Source: an uncultured bacterium (lineage in GTDB: Bacteria; Verrucomicrobiota; Lentisphaeria; Oligosphaerales; Oligosphaeraceae). From it: DNA of 64,000 bases. The translations under genes and the position numbers were made by a program. The notes under the pieces were generated by a model that was given only the letters and a program-made list of their open reading frames with translations, ran no database searches and was not told where the DNA came from. Positions 1 through 8,643 of the stretch are shown piece after piece (position 1 is the stretch's first letter; each line of letters begins with the position of its first letter). Location: NCBI GenBank assembly GCA_902776645.1, contig CACYQT010000012.1:1-64000 (forward strand). Direction: 5' to 3'.

Positions 1-1539
1 AACTGGCGGGAATACTCCCTGATCGAAGGCAGCAATATCGATTCGTTCCGCTCCGAAATGACATGGTCAGAATTCGACCAGAAAGCCAACCGCTTCGCCA
101 ACTTCCTGCTGACGCGCGGCATGCCGAAAGGCGCCAAAGTCGGCATCCTCCTCATGAACTGCCTCGAATGGCTGCCCATCTATTTCGGCATCCTCAAAAG
201 CGGCTGCATGGCCGTGCCGCTGAACTTCCGCTACACGTCGGACGAAATCAAATACTGCCTCGATCTGGCGGACGTCGAAATGCTCGTCTTCGGGCCGGAA
301 TTCATCGGCCGCGTCGAAGCCATCTGCACACGCATCCCGAAAGTCCGCGCCTTGCTCTATGTCGGCGAAGACTGCCCGTCCTTCGCGGAGCCGTATTACA
401 CGCTCGTCTCCTACTGCTCCAACGTGGCTCCCGACATCCCGCTGACGGATGAAGACAACGCCGCCATCTACTTCTCATCCGGCACGACCGGCTTCCCGAA
501 GGCCATCATCCATCCGCACCGCAGCCTCATGCACTCCTGCAAAGTCGAGCAGAACCACCATGGACAGACGCGCGACGACGTCTTCCTCTGCATCCCGCCG
601 CTCTACCACACGGGCGCCAAAATGCATTGGTTCGGCAGCTTCCTTGTCGGCGGCAAGGCCGTATTATTAAAAGGTATAAAGCCTGAATGGATCATCCGCA
701 CCGTCTCCGAAGAGCAATGCACGATCGTCTGGCTGCTCGTCCCGTGGGCGCAGGACATTCTCGACGCCATCGACCGCGGCGAAATCGAACTGTCCAACTA
801 CAAGCTTGACCAATGGCGGCTCATGCACATCGGCGCGCAGCCCGTGCCGCCCAGCCTGATCAAACGCTGGAAGCAGGTCTTCCCCCATCACGACTACGAC
901 ACGAACTACGGCCTCAGCGAATCCATCGGCCCGGGCGCCGTCCATCTCGGCATTGAAAACATCGACCACGTCGGCGCCATCGGCGTCGCAGGCTATGGCT
1001 GGCAGACGAAAATCGTCGATGAAAATCACCAGCCGGTCAAACGCGGCGAAGTGGGCGAACTGGCCCTCAAGGGCGACGGCGTCATGAAAGGCTATTACAA
1101 GGATGAAAAAGCCACGCGCGAAGTCCTGCAGGACGGATGGCTTTTCACAGGCGACATGGCGAAGGAATCGGAGGACGGATTCATCTATCTCGTCGACCGC
1201 AAGAAGGATGTCATCATCACGGGCGGCGAGAACCTCTATCCCGTCCAGATCGAGGACTTCCTCCGCAAGAACGACCATATCAAAGACGTCGCCGTCATCG
1301 GCCTGCCGGACAAACGGCTCGGCGAAATCGCCGCCGCCGTCATCGAAGTGAAGCCGGACCATACGCTTACAGAACAGCAAGTCAACGACTTCTGCATGGA
1401 TCTGCCACGCTACCAGCGGCCGCGCAAGATCATCTTCGCGCAAGTCCCCCGCAATCCCACCGGCAAGATCGAAAAACCGAAACTCCGCAAAATCTACGGC
1501 GCAGACCAGCTGGTCGCGCAGCAGAACGAAATCAACTAA
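1..1539 (+). CDS. AMP-dependent acyl-CoA synthetase/ligase (5' partial)
   Basis: The frame is open from base 1 with no start, so the N-terminus lies outside the window; the first internal ATG is at 58. This is an ANL-superfamily enzyme that activates a carboxylate with ATP to an acyl-adenylate and transfers it to CoA in the cytoplasm. Visible motifs are the phosphate loop SSGTTGFPK (near codon 160), YGLSES, FTGDMAKE, the hinge DRKKDVIITGGENLYP and the C-terminal catalytic lysine in PTGKIEK. The C-terminal domain is complete. The substrate (fatty, aromatic or other acid) cannot be read from the sequence, and no partner gene is visible because the upstream side is cut off. Confidence 0.9.
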   Translation, partial: NWREYSLIEGSNIDSFRSEMTWSEFDQKANRFANFLLTRGMPKGAKVGILLMNCLEWLPIYFGILKSGCMAVPLNFRYTSDEIKYCLDLADVEMLVFGPEFIGRVEAICTRIPKVRALLYVGEDCPSFAEPYYTLVSYCSNVAPDIPLTDEDNAAIYFSSGTTGFPKAIIHPHRSLMHSCKVEQNHHGQTRDDVFLCIPPLYHTGAKMHWFGSFLVGGKAVLLKGIKPEWIIRTVSEEQCTIVWLLVPWAQDILDAIDRGEIELSNYKLDQWRLMHIGAQPVPPSLIKRWKQVFPHHDYDTNYGLSESIGPGAVHLGIENIDHVGAIGVAGYGWQTKIVDENHQPVKRGEVGELALKGDGVMKGYYKDEKATREVLQDGWLFTGDMAKESEDGFIYLVDRKKDVIITGGENLYPVQIEDFLRKNDHIKDVAVIGLPDKRLGEIAAAVIEVKPDHTLTEQQVNDFCMDLPRYQRPRKIIFAQVPRNPTGKIEKPKLRKIYGADQLVAQQNEIN

Positions 1540-1956
1540 AAGCTGAATGCTAAAAGCTTAAAGCTTAAAGCAAATACCAACACATCAGCGCCAACGCCGA
1601 CGGTGTGAGGCATTCGTACTACTATCGTTCATTTTCTTGTTTTTTCGCAGAGATTTTTATCTCTTCTTGCACCATCACCTAACATTACCCGTCCAACGTC
1701 TTATCGTCAATCGTCTCCGCTCGTCTCTCGTCTCGCGTCTCTCGTCTCATGTCACCCTTCCTTCTTGGGGCGTGATGGCTTTGCCATTACGCAGTTTGAC
1801 GTGAGACATGAGACATGAGACGTGAGACGAGCAGAAGACACTAGACGATTAGACATAAGACCGAAGGAATGAGTCAAGATAATGCGGTCATGACCGCTCC
1901 AGATAATCTGTGTGATCTGTGTTTTCTTAACTAAACATATAGAGGAGTTTAAAACA
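1540..1956. other. Repeat-rich intergenic region
   Basis: No gene is seen in this gap of about 417 bp. It holds degenerate heptamers of the GCTTAAA type (1542-1575), a 33-bp sequence repeated near 17143 (1615-1647), two inverted blocks of CGTCTCT/GAGACAT-type heptamers (1712-1757 and 1801-1862), and a GCGGTCATGACCGCTCC palindrome followed by AATCTGTGTG-type sequence (1881-1930), which also has a counterpart before the gene at 17468. Confidence 0.7.
1712..1862. repeat. Inverted heptamer arrays (CGTCTCN / NTGAGAC)
   Basis: The left arm (about 1712-1757) is built of 7-bp steps of the type CGTCTCT/CGTCTCG. The right arm (1801-1862) is built of GTGAGAC/ATGAGAC units that decay into AGACNNT units. 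The arms are approximate reverse complements and could pair as a long imperfect hairpin enclosing about 45 bp. Confidence 0.65.
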
Positions 1957-3069
1957 ATGTTCAAAAAACTCACAATCGCTTTTCTCGCCGCCATGGCATG
2001 CGTCCATGCGCAGGAAAAAGACATCACGGAAATCGATCCTAACTTCCGCCAGGCGACCGTCGGCAACCGCGAAGTCCGCTTCGCGGACGTCCGAAAGGCG
2101 CCGTTCGTCCTGACAGGCTTCGCCTTCCGCAAGTCCGAAGACGAACCCTTCTACCGCATTCCGACGGAATTCACGAAGGAACAGGTCAACGGCGGCGTGC
2201 TCGCTCTCGCGAAACATCCTTCCGGCGGCGCCGTCCTCTTCCGCACGAACTCGCCATTCATCGCCCTCCTCTCCGACCCGCCCACCGGCGCGGACATGAA
2301 CCACATGCCCGCCACCGGCGTCTCCGGCTACGACCTCTACGAACGCCTTCCCAACCATAAGGAACGCTTCATCAGCATCATCCGCACGACGAAAGACGGC
2401 TCCATCGTCAACGTCGGCGGCAAGGCCATGCGCGACTACATCATCTTCCTCCCGCTGTATTCCTCCGTCAACAAGCTGGAAGTCGGCGTCGCCCCAGACG
2501 CGACATTCGAGCCGCCCACGCCGCAGCGTCTTTCCAAGCCGATCGTGTTCTACGGCTCCAGCATCACGCAGGGCGGATGCTGCTCCCGTCCGGGCAACAA
2601 CTACACGACCATGATCTGCCGCGCGTTGGACGTCCCGCAGGTCAATCTCGGATTCTCCGGCTCCGCCCGCGGCGAAACCGCCATGGCCGAAGCCATCGCG
2701 CAGATCGACGCCGCCATGTTCGTCTATGACTACGACCACAACGCGCCGTCTCTCGAACATCTCCAGAAGACGCACGAACCGTTCTTCAAGATCATCCGCG
2801 CCGCCCGTCCGGACATGCCGATTCTCATCCTCTCCAGGCCGGACACCGCCAATGGCGGCGCACGCCGCGACTGCATCAAGGCCACCTACGACAACGCCGT
2901 CAAGGCCGGAGACAAGAACGTCTATTTCTTCAACGGCGACCATCTCTTCGATCCCGTCGGCCTCAACTACTGCACCGTCGACGGCTGCCATCCCAACGAT
3001 CTCGGCTTCTACCGCATGTTCCAGAATACGCTGCCGATTGTCAAGAAGGCCCTGAATATTGAAGACTGA
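1957..3069 (+). CDS. Secreted SGNH/GDSL hydrolase with GxDLY domain
   Basis: The start at 1957 is chosen because AGAGGAG lies 10 bases upstream and it opens a clear signal peptide (MFKKLTIAFLAAMACVHAQ). About 370 residues. The N-terminal part carries the GYDLY signature (about residues 124-128) of the GxDLY domain. The C-terminal part is a Lipase_GDSL_3-type SGNH esterase with the nucleophile block FYGSSITQGG (near 200), a GFSGSARGE segment and the catalytic Asp/His block DGCHPNDLG (near 341). It probably removes acyl groups from exported or extracellular substrates such as polysaccharides; the exact substrate is unknown. It is monocistronic, closed by a strong hairpin just downstream. Confidence 0.88.
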   Translation: MFKKLTIAFLAAMACVHAQEKDITEIDPNFRQATVGNREVRFADVRKAPFVLTGFAFRKSEDEPFYRIPTEFTKEQVNGGVLALAKHPSGGAVLFRTNSPFIALLSDPPTGADMNHMPATGVSGYDLYERLPNHKERFISIIRTTKDGSIVNVGGKAMRDYIIFLPLYSSVNKLEVGVAPDATFEPPTPQRLSKPIVFYGSSITQGGCCSRPGNNYTTMICRALDVPQVNLGFSGSARGETAMAEAIAQIDAAMFVYDYDHNAPSLEHLQKTHEPFFKIIRAARPDMPILILSRPDTANGGARRDCIKATYDNAVKAGDKNVYFFNGDHLFDPVGLNYCTVDGCHPNDLGFYRMFQNTLPIVKKALNIED

Positions 3070-3082
3070 TTCTTCTTCTAAC

Positions 3083-3120
3083 AAAAATGCCCGCCGGAAG
3101 TGATTCCGGCGGGCATTTTT
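3083..3120 (+). terminator. Intrinsic terminator after SGNH hydrolase
   Basis: Perfect inverted repeat with 16-bp arms (3083-3098 and 3105-3120), a 6-base loop and a GC-rich core (GCCCGCCGGA). The arms end in A5/T5, so it could act on either strand; it lies 13 bp after the plus-strand stop. Confidence 0.85.
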
Positions 3121-3129
3121 GTTAGGCTT

Positions 3130-3167
3130 CTAGGCGGCTAGCATTCTAGGCGCCTAGAATGCTAGCC
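3130..3167. repeat. CTAG repeats at 8-bp spacing, with 32-bp perfect palindrome
   Basis: CTAG occurs at 3130, 3138, 3146, 3154 and 3162, exactly every 8 bp. Bases 3136-3167 form a perfect 32-bp palindrome (GGCTAGCATTCTAGGC and its complement). It lies between convergent genes. Confidence 0.85.
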
Positions 3168-3171
3168 AAAC

Positions 3172-3206
3172 AAAAAAAGCGGCGGCCGATGGAAATCGGC
3201 CGCCGC
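3172..3206 (-). terminator. Intrinsic terminator of prepilin-like gene 1
   Basis: 12-bp GC-rich stem (3179-3190 and 3195-3206, GCGGCGGCCGAT) with a 4-base loop; a run of A on the plus strand at 3172-3178 gives a U-tract for minus-strand transcripts. It lies 28 bp after the stop at 3234. Confidence 0.85.
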
Positions 3207-3233
3207 AAATCCTTTCAGACGAACTGTTTCAGA

Positions 3234-3908
3234 TTATTTCTTCTTGTTCCACAGGATGTCTTTTTCCATGCCTTCGAAATGCTTGATGCTGCCCACATGG
3301 CCGTCCATGTAGGCGACGTTCGCCAAACCGTTGTGACGACGGTCGATCTTGCAGTTCGAGTGAGCAATGTCAAAGAATTCGGCCGTGTTCCACAGTTCCA
3401 TCTGCTTGGAGTCGATGGCCTGGCAAGTTTCGGAGGGATACTTGAATTCGGTCAGCATGGTCATGTAGTAGGCGTTCGTCTGGTTCATATAGCCGGCAAG
3501 GCGGTCGGGGCGTGTGAAGTTCCAGTAAAGAGGATTCATGATCTTCGGGCAGATGCTTGTATCGCTGGTCGGAGGACGGCGCCAGCCGGTGGAGTTCGGC
3601 GTCGTACCCGGGCACAGGAAGCTCTTGGGTTCGCCAGTATAGTTGTAGAAGGCGTCTTCCCACCACCACAGATGGGCGTCATCGGTCGCAGGAGTGCCAT
3701 AGAAGTGATCCCAGCAGTTGTAGTCTTTGTAGTCGTTCATGTACATGACACCGGCCAGACCAACCTGCTTCAGATTGCTTGTGCAGGAGACGGCGCGAGC
3801 CTTTTCACGAGCCTTTGCCAACGCGGGCAGCAGCATGGCGGCCAGAATCGCGATGATCGCGATAACCACCAACAATTCAATCAACGTGAACGTTACGATT
3901 TTCTTCAT
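3234..3908 (-). CDS. Prepilin-like protein, H-X9-DG type (copy 1)
   Basis: The start at 3908 is preferred over an upstream ATG because AAAGGAAAA precedes it and it places the class III leader ([12 protein letters not shown]) at the N-terminus. The 224-residue protein has a short basic leader, the methylation motif FTLIELL, a hydrophobic helix (about residues 8-28), then a soluble domain with repeated W/Y/N residues. It ends with [12 protein letters not shown], the H-X9-DG signature of prepilin-processing-associated proteins. It should be inserted in the inner membrane and cleaved by a prepilin peptidase; the specific role of this amplified family is unknown. Copies at 4135-4694 and 4924-5589 share the C-terminal block ([10 protein letters not shown]). 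Confidence 0.88.
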   Translation of the reverse strand: MKKIVTFTLIELLVVIAIIAILAAMLLPALAKAREKARAVSCTSNLKQVGLAGVMYMNDYKDYNCWDHFYGTPATDDAHLWWWEDAFYNYTGEPKSFLCPGTTPNSTGWRRPPTSDTSICPKIMNPLYWNFTRPDRLAGYMNQTNAYYMTMLTEFKYPSETCQAIDSKQMELWNTAEFFDIAHSNCKIDRRHNGLANVAYMDGHVGSIKHFEGMEKDILWNKKK

Positions 3909-3980
3909 CTGTTTTTCCTTTTTGTTAATGACCCTTTCACTAGAACACTGATTCATTGAAAATCATGCAATCATATTTAT

Positions 3981-4009
3981 ATAATTAATTCTATTTTCAT
4001 GATTGTCAA
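3981..4009 (-). promoter_or_regulatory. Putative promoter of prepilin-like gene 1
   Basis: Read on the minus strand: TTGACA (4009-4004), 17-bp spacer, AATTAT (3986-3981); a TATAAA overlaps slightly downstream. The whole 90-bp upstream block is conserved with that of the middle copy, including a CACTAGAACA-like stretch next to the ribosome binding site. Confidence 0.4.
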
Positions 4010-4072
4010 TGAATCGTCATTCTTTTTTTTCAAAAAAAGTGGTTGAAAGCTTGAACCTTTTTTATGCATGAC

Positions 4073-4110
4073 AAAAAAAGAGCGCCCGGACAAGTTGTCC
4101 GGGCGCTCTT
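4073..4110 (-). terminator. Intrinsic terminator of prepilin-like gene 2
   Basis: 15-bp perfect stem (4078-4092 and 4096-4110, AAGAGCGCCCGGACA) with a 3-base loop; the A-run at 4073-4079 becomes a U-tract on the minus strand. It has the same architecture as the terminators of the flanking copies. Confidence 0.85.
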
Positions 4111-4134
4111 CTCATTCAGATTGAAACGGTTGGA

Positions 4135-4694
<560 letters not shown>

Positions 4695-4770
4695 TTGGCT
4701 TTTCCTTTTTTGTTAATGAACTCTTTCACTAGAACAACGAATCATTGACAGTCATAGAATCATACATTAT

Positions 4771-4799
4771 ACAATTAATACAATTTTCATGATTGTCAA
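4771..4799 (-). promoter_or_regulatory. Putative promoter of prepilin-like gene 2
   Basis: Minus strand: TTGACA (4799-4794), 17-bp spacer, AATTGT (4776-4771), with a TATAAT (4771-4766) five bases further on. It aligns base for base over most of its length with the upstream region of copy 1, indicating duplication of gene plus promoter. Confidence 0.35.
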
Positions 4800-4862
4800 C
4801 GAAGAAGCATGTTTTTTTCAAAAAAAACTGGCTGAAAGCTTGAAGCTTTTGTTGCTTCCACA

Positions 4863-4901
4863 CAAAAAAGAGCGCCTTGACATTTGTCAGGACGCCCTTT
4901 T
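4863..4901 (-). terminator. Intrinsic terminator of prepilin-like gene 3
   Basis: Imperfect stem of AAAGAGCGCCTTGACA against TGTCAGGACGCCCTTT with a short loop; A6 on the plus side gives a minus-strand U-tract. It lies 23 bp after the stop at 4924. Confidence 0.75.
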
Positions 4902-4923
4902 CATTCAGATTGAAGCAATTGAA

Positions 4924-5589
4924 TTACTTCTTCTTGTTCCAGAGGATATCCTTTTCCATGCCTTCCCAATGTTTGATATTGCCGGCATGGCCGTCCATGT
5001 AGCACAATTGAGTCAAACCGTTGTGACGGCGGGGAATTTTGCATGCAGTGTTGTTGATGTCAAAAAAGGTTGCATCATTCCACAGTTCCATCTGATCGGA
5101 ATCAACGGCGTTGCAGGTTTCGGACGGGAATTTGAAATCGCTCAGCATGGCCATCGACGTAGTCGTATGCATATAGCCGGCGAGGCGGTCCGGGCGTGAG
5201 TAGTTGAATGACAAGGGGTTCATGATCTTGGGGCACATGCTCGTGTCGCTGGATTCAGGACGGTTCCAGGAGGTGCTCATCGGCGTCGTACCCGGGCAGA
5301 GGAAGCTCTTGGCTTCCCCCGTATAGTTGTAATACATGTCTTCCCACCACCACAGAGGTGGCTGACCTGAAGTCCCGCCATAGAAATGGTTCCAGCAGTT
5401 GTAGTCATTATAGTCGTTCATGTACATGACGCCGGCCAGACCGATCTGCTTCAGATTGCTGATGCAGGAGATGGCGCGAGCCTTTTCACGAGCCTTCGCC
5501 AAGGCGGGCAGCAGCATGGCGGCCAGAATCGCGATGATCGCGATAACCACCAACAACTCAATCAGCGTGAACGTGACGATTCTCTTCAT
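4924..5589 (-). CDS. Prepilin-like protein, H-X9-DG type (copy 3)
   Basis: Start at 5589 ([12 protein letters not shown]) behind AAAGGAAAAGC; the longer open frame upstream lacks the class III leader at its N-terminus. The 221-residue product has the FTLIELL cleavage/methylation motif, one hydrophobic helix, the [20 protein letters not shown] block and a C-terminal [12 protein letters not shown] (H-X9-DG). It closely parallels copy 1 through most of its length, including the SFLCPGTTP segment. It should be an inner-membrane or pseudopilus-associated protein processed by a PilD-type peptidase. It has its own promoter-like sequence and terminator, so the three copies are separately transcribed units in tandem. 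Confidence 0.88.
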   Translation of the reverse strand: MKRIVTFTLIELLVVIAIIAILAAMLLPALAKAREKARAISCISNLKQIGLAGVMYMNDYNDYNCWNHFYGGTSGQPPLWWWEDMYYNYTGEAKSFLCPGTTPMSTSWNRPESSDTSMCPKIMNPLSFNYSRPDRLAGYMHTTTSMAMLSDFKFPSETCNAVDSDQMELWNDATFFDINNTACKIPRRHNGLTQLCYMDGHAGNIKHWEGMEKDILWNKKK

Positions 5590-5659
5590 TTGCTTTTCCT
5601 TTTTGTTAAACGCCATTTGCCGCAATACCTTTTCTCTCAATATCATTTCGACAAATGTT

Positions 5660-5688
5660 AATTTACGATTAACAATTTTCCTTGTCAA
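5660..5688 (-). promoter_or_regulatory. Putative promoter of prepilin-like gene 3
   Basis: Minus strand TTGACA (5688-5683), 17-bp spacer, TAAATT (5665-5660), about 70 bp upstream of the start at 5589. Confidence 0.45.
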
Positions 5689-5747
5689 ATGATTAATTCA
5701 TTTTTTCAATTAAAAAATCCGCTGGAAACGCCGATGTAAGCCCAGAC

Positions 5748-7931
5748 TCATTTCTTCACTTTCATGATATAGTCGCCCATGATGCGCAACGATTCGTCCA
5801 GAATCAGGTCATGGGCGTTTTCGATCTTCTCTTCCTCGTCCTTTTTCTGTCCGGCCGTCAGACGGCTCTTCTTGCGGGAGTTCTTCCGCTGGGCCTGGAA
5901 CTTCTGGATCATCTTGGAGGCCTTCTCCTCGTCCGCCTGGAAGGCCTTCCGCTCGCTCTTGTTGAGCGGTACCTCCTTCTTGTCGCGTAGCTGCTTGTAG
6001 AAATCGATGTCGTTGAAGTACTCCTTGAAGTCCTCCGCCTCCGCGATCCGCGCCTGCGATTTCGTCCGTAAATCATCCTTCACGGCGTCGACTTCATGGA
6101 ACGTATTGTATTTCGTGGAATCGATTTTATCCCACGGCAGCACGTAGGGCAGCGTCTCCTCACGCGTCTCCATGCAGTCTGCGAACGAACGGAACGTGAT
6201 GTCCGGCGTCACGCCGCGAACCTGCGTCGACTGTCCGTTGATACGGTAGAATTTGGCGATCGTCATCTTCAGGGAGCCCATGCCGCCTTCCAGATTGATG
6301 CGGCCGCGCGCAAAGGCGCGATCCAGATCATAGGCGTTCTGCACAGTGCCTTTGCCGTGCGTCACCGTGTCGCCGACGACCAATGCGCGGCCCATGTCCT
6401 GCAACGCCGCCGTCACGATTTCACTGGCGGACGCGCTGAAATGATCGACCATGACCATCAACGGCCCTTCATAGACGACATCCGTATCCCTGTCCGTCAG
6501 ATGTCGTGTCCTCCCCTGCTGGTCACGGATCTGCACGACGGGGCCGTCCTTGAAGAACAGTCCGGCCAAGGTGACGGCGTCGTCCAGACTGCCGCCGCCA
6601 TTGCCGCGGAAATCGAGCACCACACCGTCGATGCCGCCGCCCTTCACGCCGTCTTCCAACAACTTACGGACATCGCGGCTGGAGCTCTTGTACTCCTTGT
6701 TGCCGCTGTTCCGCGCGCCGAAATCCGCATAGAACGACGGAAGATAGATCACCAGCACACGCGCATCCTCTCCGTTCGGCAGCTTGATGGTCTTCACGTC
6801 AGACTGCGCCTCCGCGTCTTTCAGTTCGACTTTGTCGCGCACGATCGTGATCTGCTTCGGCGTGTTGGAGCCCTCCTCCAGAATCGTCAGATGGACCTTC
6901 GTGCCGCTCTTGCCGCGGATCTGGTTCACGACGCGGCTCAGCTTCATGTCGATCACGTCGACTGGCTCCGCGCCGTCCTGCGCGACGGCCACGATGCGGT
7001 CGCCTTCCTTCAGACGGCCGTCACGGTCGGCCGGGCCGCCGGGCACGATGGACACGACGACGACATACGAGTCTTTCGTCGAAAGCGTCGCCCCGATGCC
7101 CTGCAGCGAAAGGCTCAGGTCGATGTCGAAATTCTCCTTCGTCTCAGGCGCCATGTAGACGGAATGCGGGTCGAAGGTCTTCGCAAGGCTGGAGAGGAAG
7201 ATCTCCATGACTTCGATGGACTCCACCTCCAGGCGGCGCTTGTACGTACGGGCGTACGTGCGGATGAGGCGCTCCTTCGGCGGCAGCAGATGGATGTCCT
7301 TCTTCTCCGGCTCTTCGCCTTTCTCCTCCTTGAGCTTCGCCTTCTCCGCATCTTTCTCCGCCGCAAGCTCTTCCACCAGCAATGCGTTCTTCACACGGCG
7401 GCGCCACAGATCCTGCAGCTGCTCCTTCGTCTCGCACCACGGAAGGTTCTTGTAGTCCGTCGGAATGTATTCCGACTGCGTGAAATCATGCGGCGCATTG
7501 ACGGCCGCCACGGAATAAATCGCCCACTGCTGCACACGCAACAGCAACCGGTCATACACCTTGAACGCGAAATCCACGCGACGCTTCAGGTTCGTCATGT
7601 CGCCGAGCACCGTCTCGTATGAGCGGAATTCCTCTATATCGCTTTCCAGGAAATACATGCGCGCATAATCCAAGCTGCGGAAATATTCATTGAACCACAT
7701 GCTTGAACGCTTCGCGTCGATGTTGGCGGGCGTATAATGGAACTGGCAGAGCATCGACACCACGCGGCGGTTCAAATCCAAATCGCGGTTCGTATAGGTT
7801 GGCGCCAATGGAGGCTTTCTCAGAATCTCCTCCACCGTCTCCTCCGCGGCGTAGGCCATGCCAAACGCAAACAGCACAAGAACAGCCGCAAACCATGCCA
7901 AACGATTCATCTTTTTCGCTTTCAATGCCAT
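5748..7931 (-). CDS. prc: Carboxy-terminal processing protease (Prc/Tsp-type, S41)
   Basis: Start at 7931 is set by GGAAGAG about 5 bases upstream and a signal peptide (hydrophobic run after MALKAKKMNRLAW); the open frame extends much further upstream but that part is shadow sequence. 727 residues: signal (1-28), an alpha-helical N-terminal Tsp domain (to about 230), PDZ (about 245-330, LQGIGATLS and GDRIVAVAQDG), S41 core (about 345-560) and a C-terminal DUF3340-like domain. The catalytic serine (DHFSASASE, near 499), Asp (LQDMG) and lysine (HGKGTVQ, near 526) match E. coli Tsp with one extra residue between. It degrades or trims periplasmic proteins from their C-termini. It follows the DciA-like gene by 53 bp, probably in one transcript. 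Confidence 0.92.
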   Translation of the reverse strand: MALKAKKMNRLAWFAAVLVLFAFGMAYAAEETVEEILRKPPLAPTYTNRDLDLNRRVVSMLCQFHYTPANIDAKRSSMWFNEYFRSLDYARMYFLESDIEEFRSYETVLGDMTNLKRRVDFAFKVYDRLLLRVQQWAIYSVAAVNAPHDFTQSEYIPTDYKNLPWCETKEQLQDLWRRRVKNALLVEELAAEKDAEKAKLKEEKGEEPEKKDIHLLPPKERLIRTYARTYKRRLEVESIEVMEIFLSSLAKTFDPHSVYMAPETKENFDIDLSLSLQGIGATLSTKDSYVVVVSIVPGGPADRDGRLKEGDRIVAVAQDGAEPVDVIDMKLSRVVNQIRGKSGTKVHLTILEEGSNTPKQITIVRDKVELKDAEAQSDVKTIKLPNGEDARVLVIYLPSFYADFGARNSGNKEYKSSSRDVRKLLEDGVKGGGIDGVVLDFRGNGGGSLDDAVTLAGLFFKDGPVVQIRDQQGRTRHLTDRDTDVVYEGPLMVMVDHFSASASEIVTAALQDMGRALVVGDTVTHGKGTVQNAYDLDRAFARGRINLEGGMGSLKMTIAKFYRINGQSTQVRGVTPDITFRSFADCMETREETLPYVLPWDKIDSTKYNTFHEVDAVKDDLRTKSQARIAEAEDFKEYFNDIDFYKQLRDKKEVPLNKSERKAFQADEEKASKMIQKFQAQRKNSRKKSRLTAGQKKDEEEKIENAHDLILDESLRIMGDYIMKVKK

Positions 7932-7984
7932 CTTCTCTTCCTTCTTTATTTGGATTCCGCCGCCGTCATTGCGGCTTGCAAGTT

Positions 7985-8422
7985 TTACATGTACACGATT
8001 TTCGTCACAACGCCGTGGCTTGCCTCGGCCACTTTTTTCAGTATCTCCCCCTTCAACTGCCTCTCGAACACAAACAACAACGACGAATTCAGAACGCGAA
8101 CGCGCAGGGTTCCGCGGAACAAGCTCAACGGCTTGCTCATTTTCGCGATCTCCGCCTTCACGATCTCCCCCCAGTGGTCCTGAAGCTTCGTCAGTATCAG
8201 CATGTCCTCCTGCCCCACGCTCGCCAAAGCCTCGCCAACCAGCGCTTCCATGTCCGCTTTCATCGGACGCAGATCCGCCAGCACGGACGGTTCGCGCTCC
8301 TCTCCCAGCCATGCCCCAAGCAGCTCCTCGCGGCTCATCTCCCGTTTGCTCGGCATGCGCCACTCCCCTGTCTTCCGCTCGCTGTCCTCCCGCTTCAGCC
8401 ATTCATCCCGTGCCCCGTTCAA
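7985..8422 (-). CDS. DUF721/DciA-like protein
   Basis: Start is taken as TTG at 8422 because AAAGGAG sits 7 bases upstream. 145 residues: a charged N-terminal third, then a DUF721 domain (about residues 75-145) with HWGEIVKAEIAKMSKPLSL followed by LRVRVLNSSLLFVFERQL. DciA is the ancestral loader of replicative helicase DnaB in bacteria lacking DnaC/DnaI. Here the KH-like domain is C-terminal and the N-terminal extension is short. It sits upstream of the Prc protease in the same direction. The family match is by motif and could be a divergent DUF721 paralogue. Confidence 0.75.
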   Translation of the reverse strand: MNGARDEWLKREDSERKTGEWRMPSKREMSREELLGAWLGEEREPSVLADLRPMKADMEALVGEALASVGQEDMLILTKLQDHWGEIVKAEIAKMSKPLSLFRGTLRVRVLNSSLLFVFERQLKGEILKKVAEASHGVVTKIVYM

Positions 8423-8495
8423 TGTCCAGCTCCTTTGACTTCCGTTCCACCAGTTTGTTCCATTCCACCCGCGCCTTCTCCACCGGTTCGTTCAT
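8403..8495 (-). CDS. Possible 30-aa small protein overlapping the DciA-like start
   Basis: ATG at 8495, TGA at 8403-8405. The product is charged and helical-looking (begins MNEPVEKARVEWNKLVERK) and overlaps the first codons of the DciA-like gene in another frame. The Shine-Dalgarno for the TTG start lies inside it. It may be a translational leader, or the true N-terminus if a frameshift separates the two. Confidence 0.3.
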   Translation of the reverse strand: MNEPVEKARVEWNKLVERKSKELDIERGTG

Positions 8496-8643
8496 GATAA
8501 CATAATGCACATAATCGCTTTTTCATGCAAAAACCATTCGACTAACCCATGTTTTTTATTATATTATAAGGTATGTAGCCTTTCATGGGCTGAAAAATCG
8601 CCTGCATCAATTGACGGGATGCCGTCAATCCGGAGGATATCGC

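Noticed and set aside
7932-8402. Long N-terminal extension of the S41 protease
   Set aside because: It overlaps the DciA-like gene in another frame, is Gly/Arg/Glu-rich shadow sequence, and would bury the signal peptide that begins at 7931.
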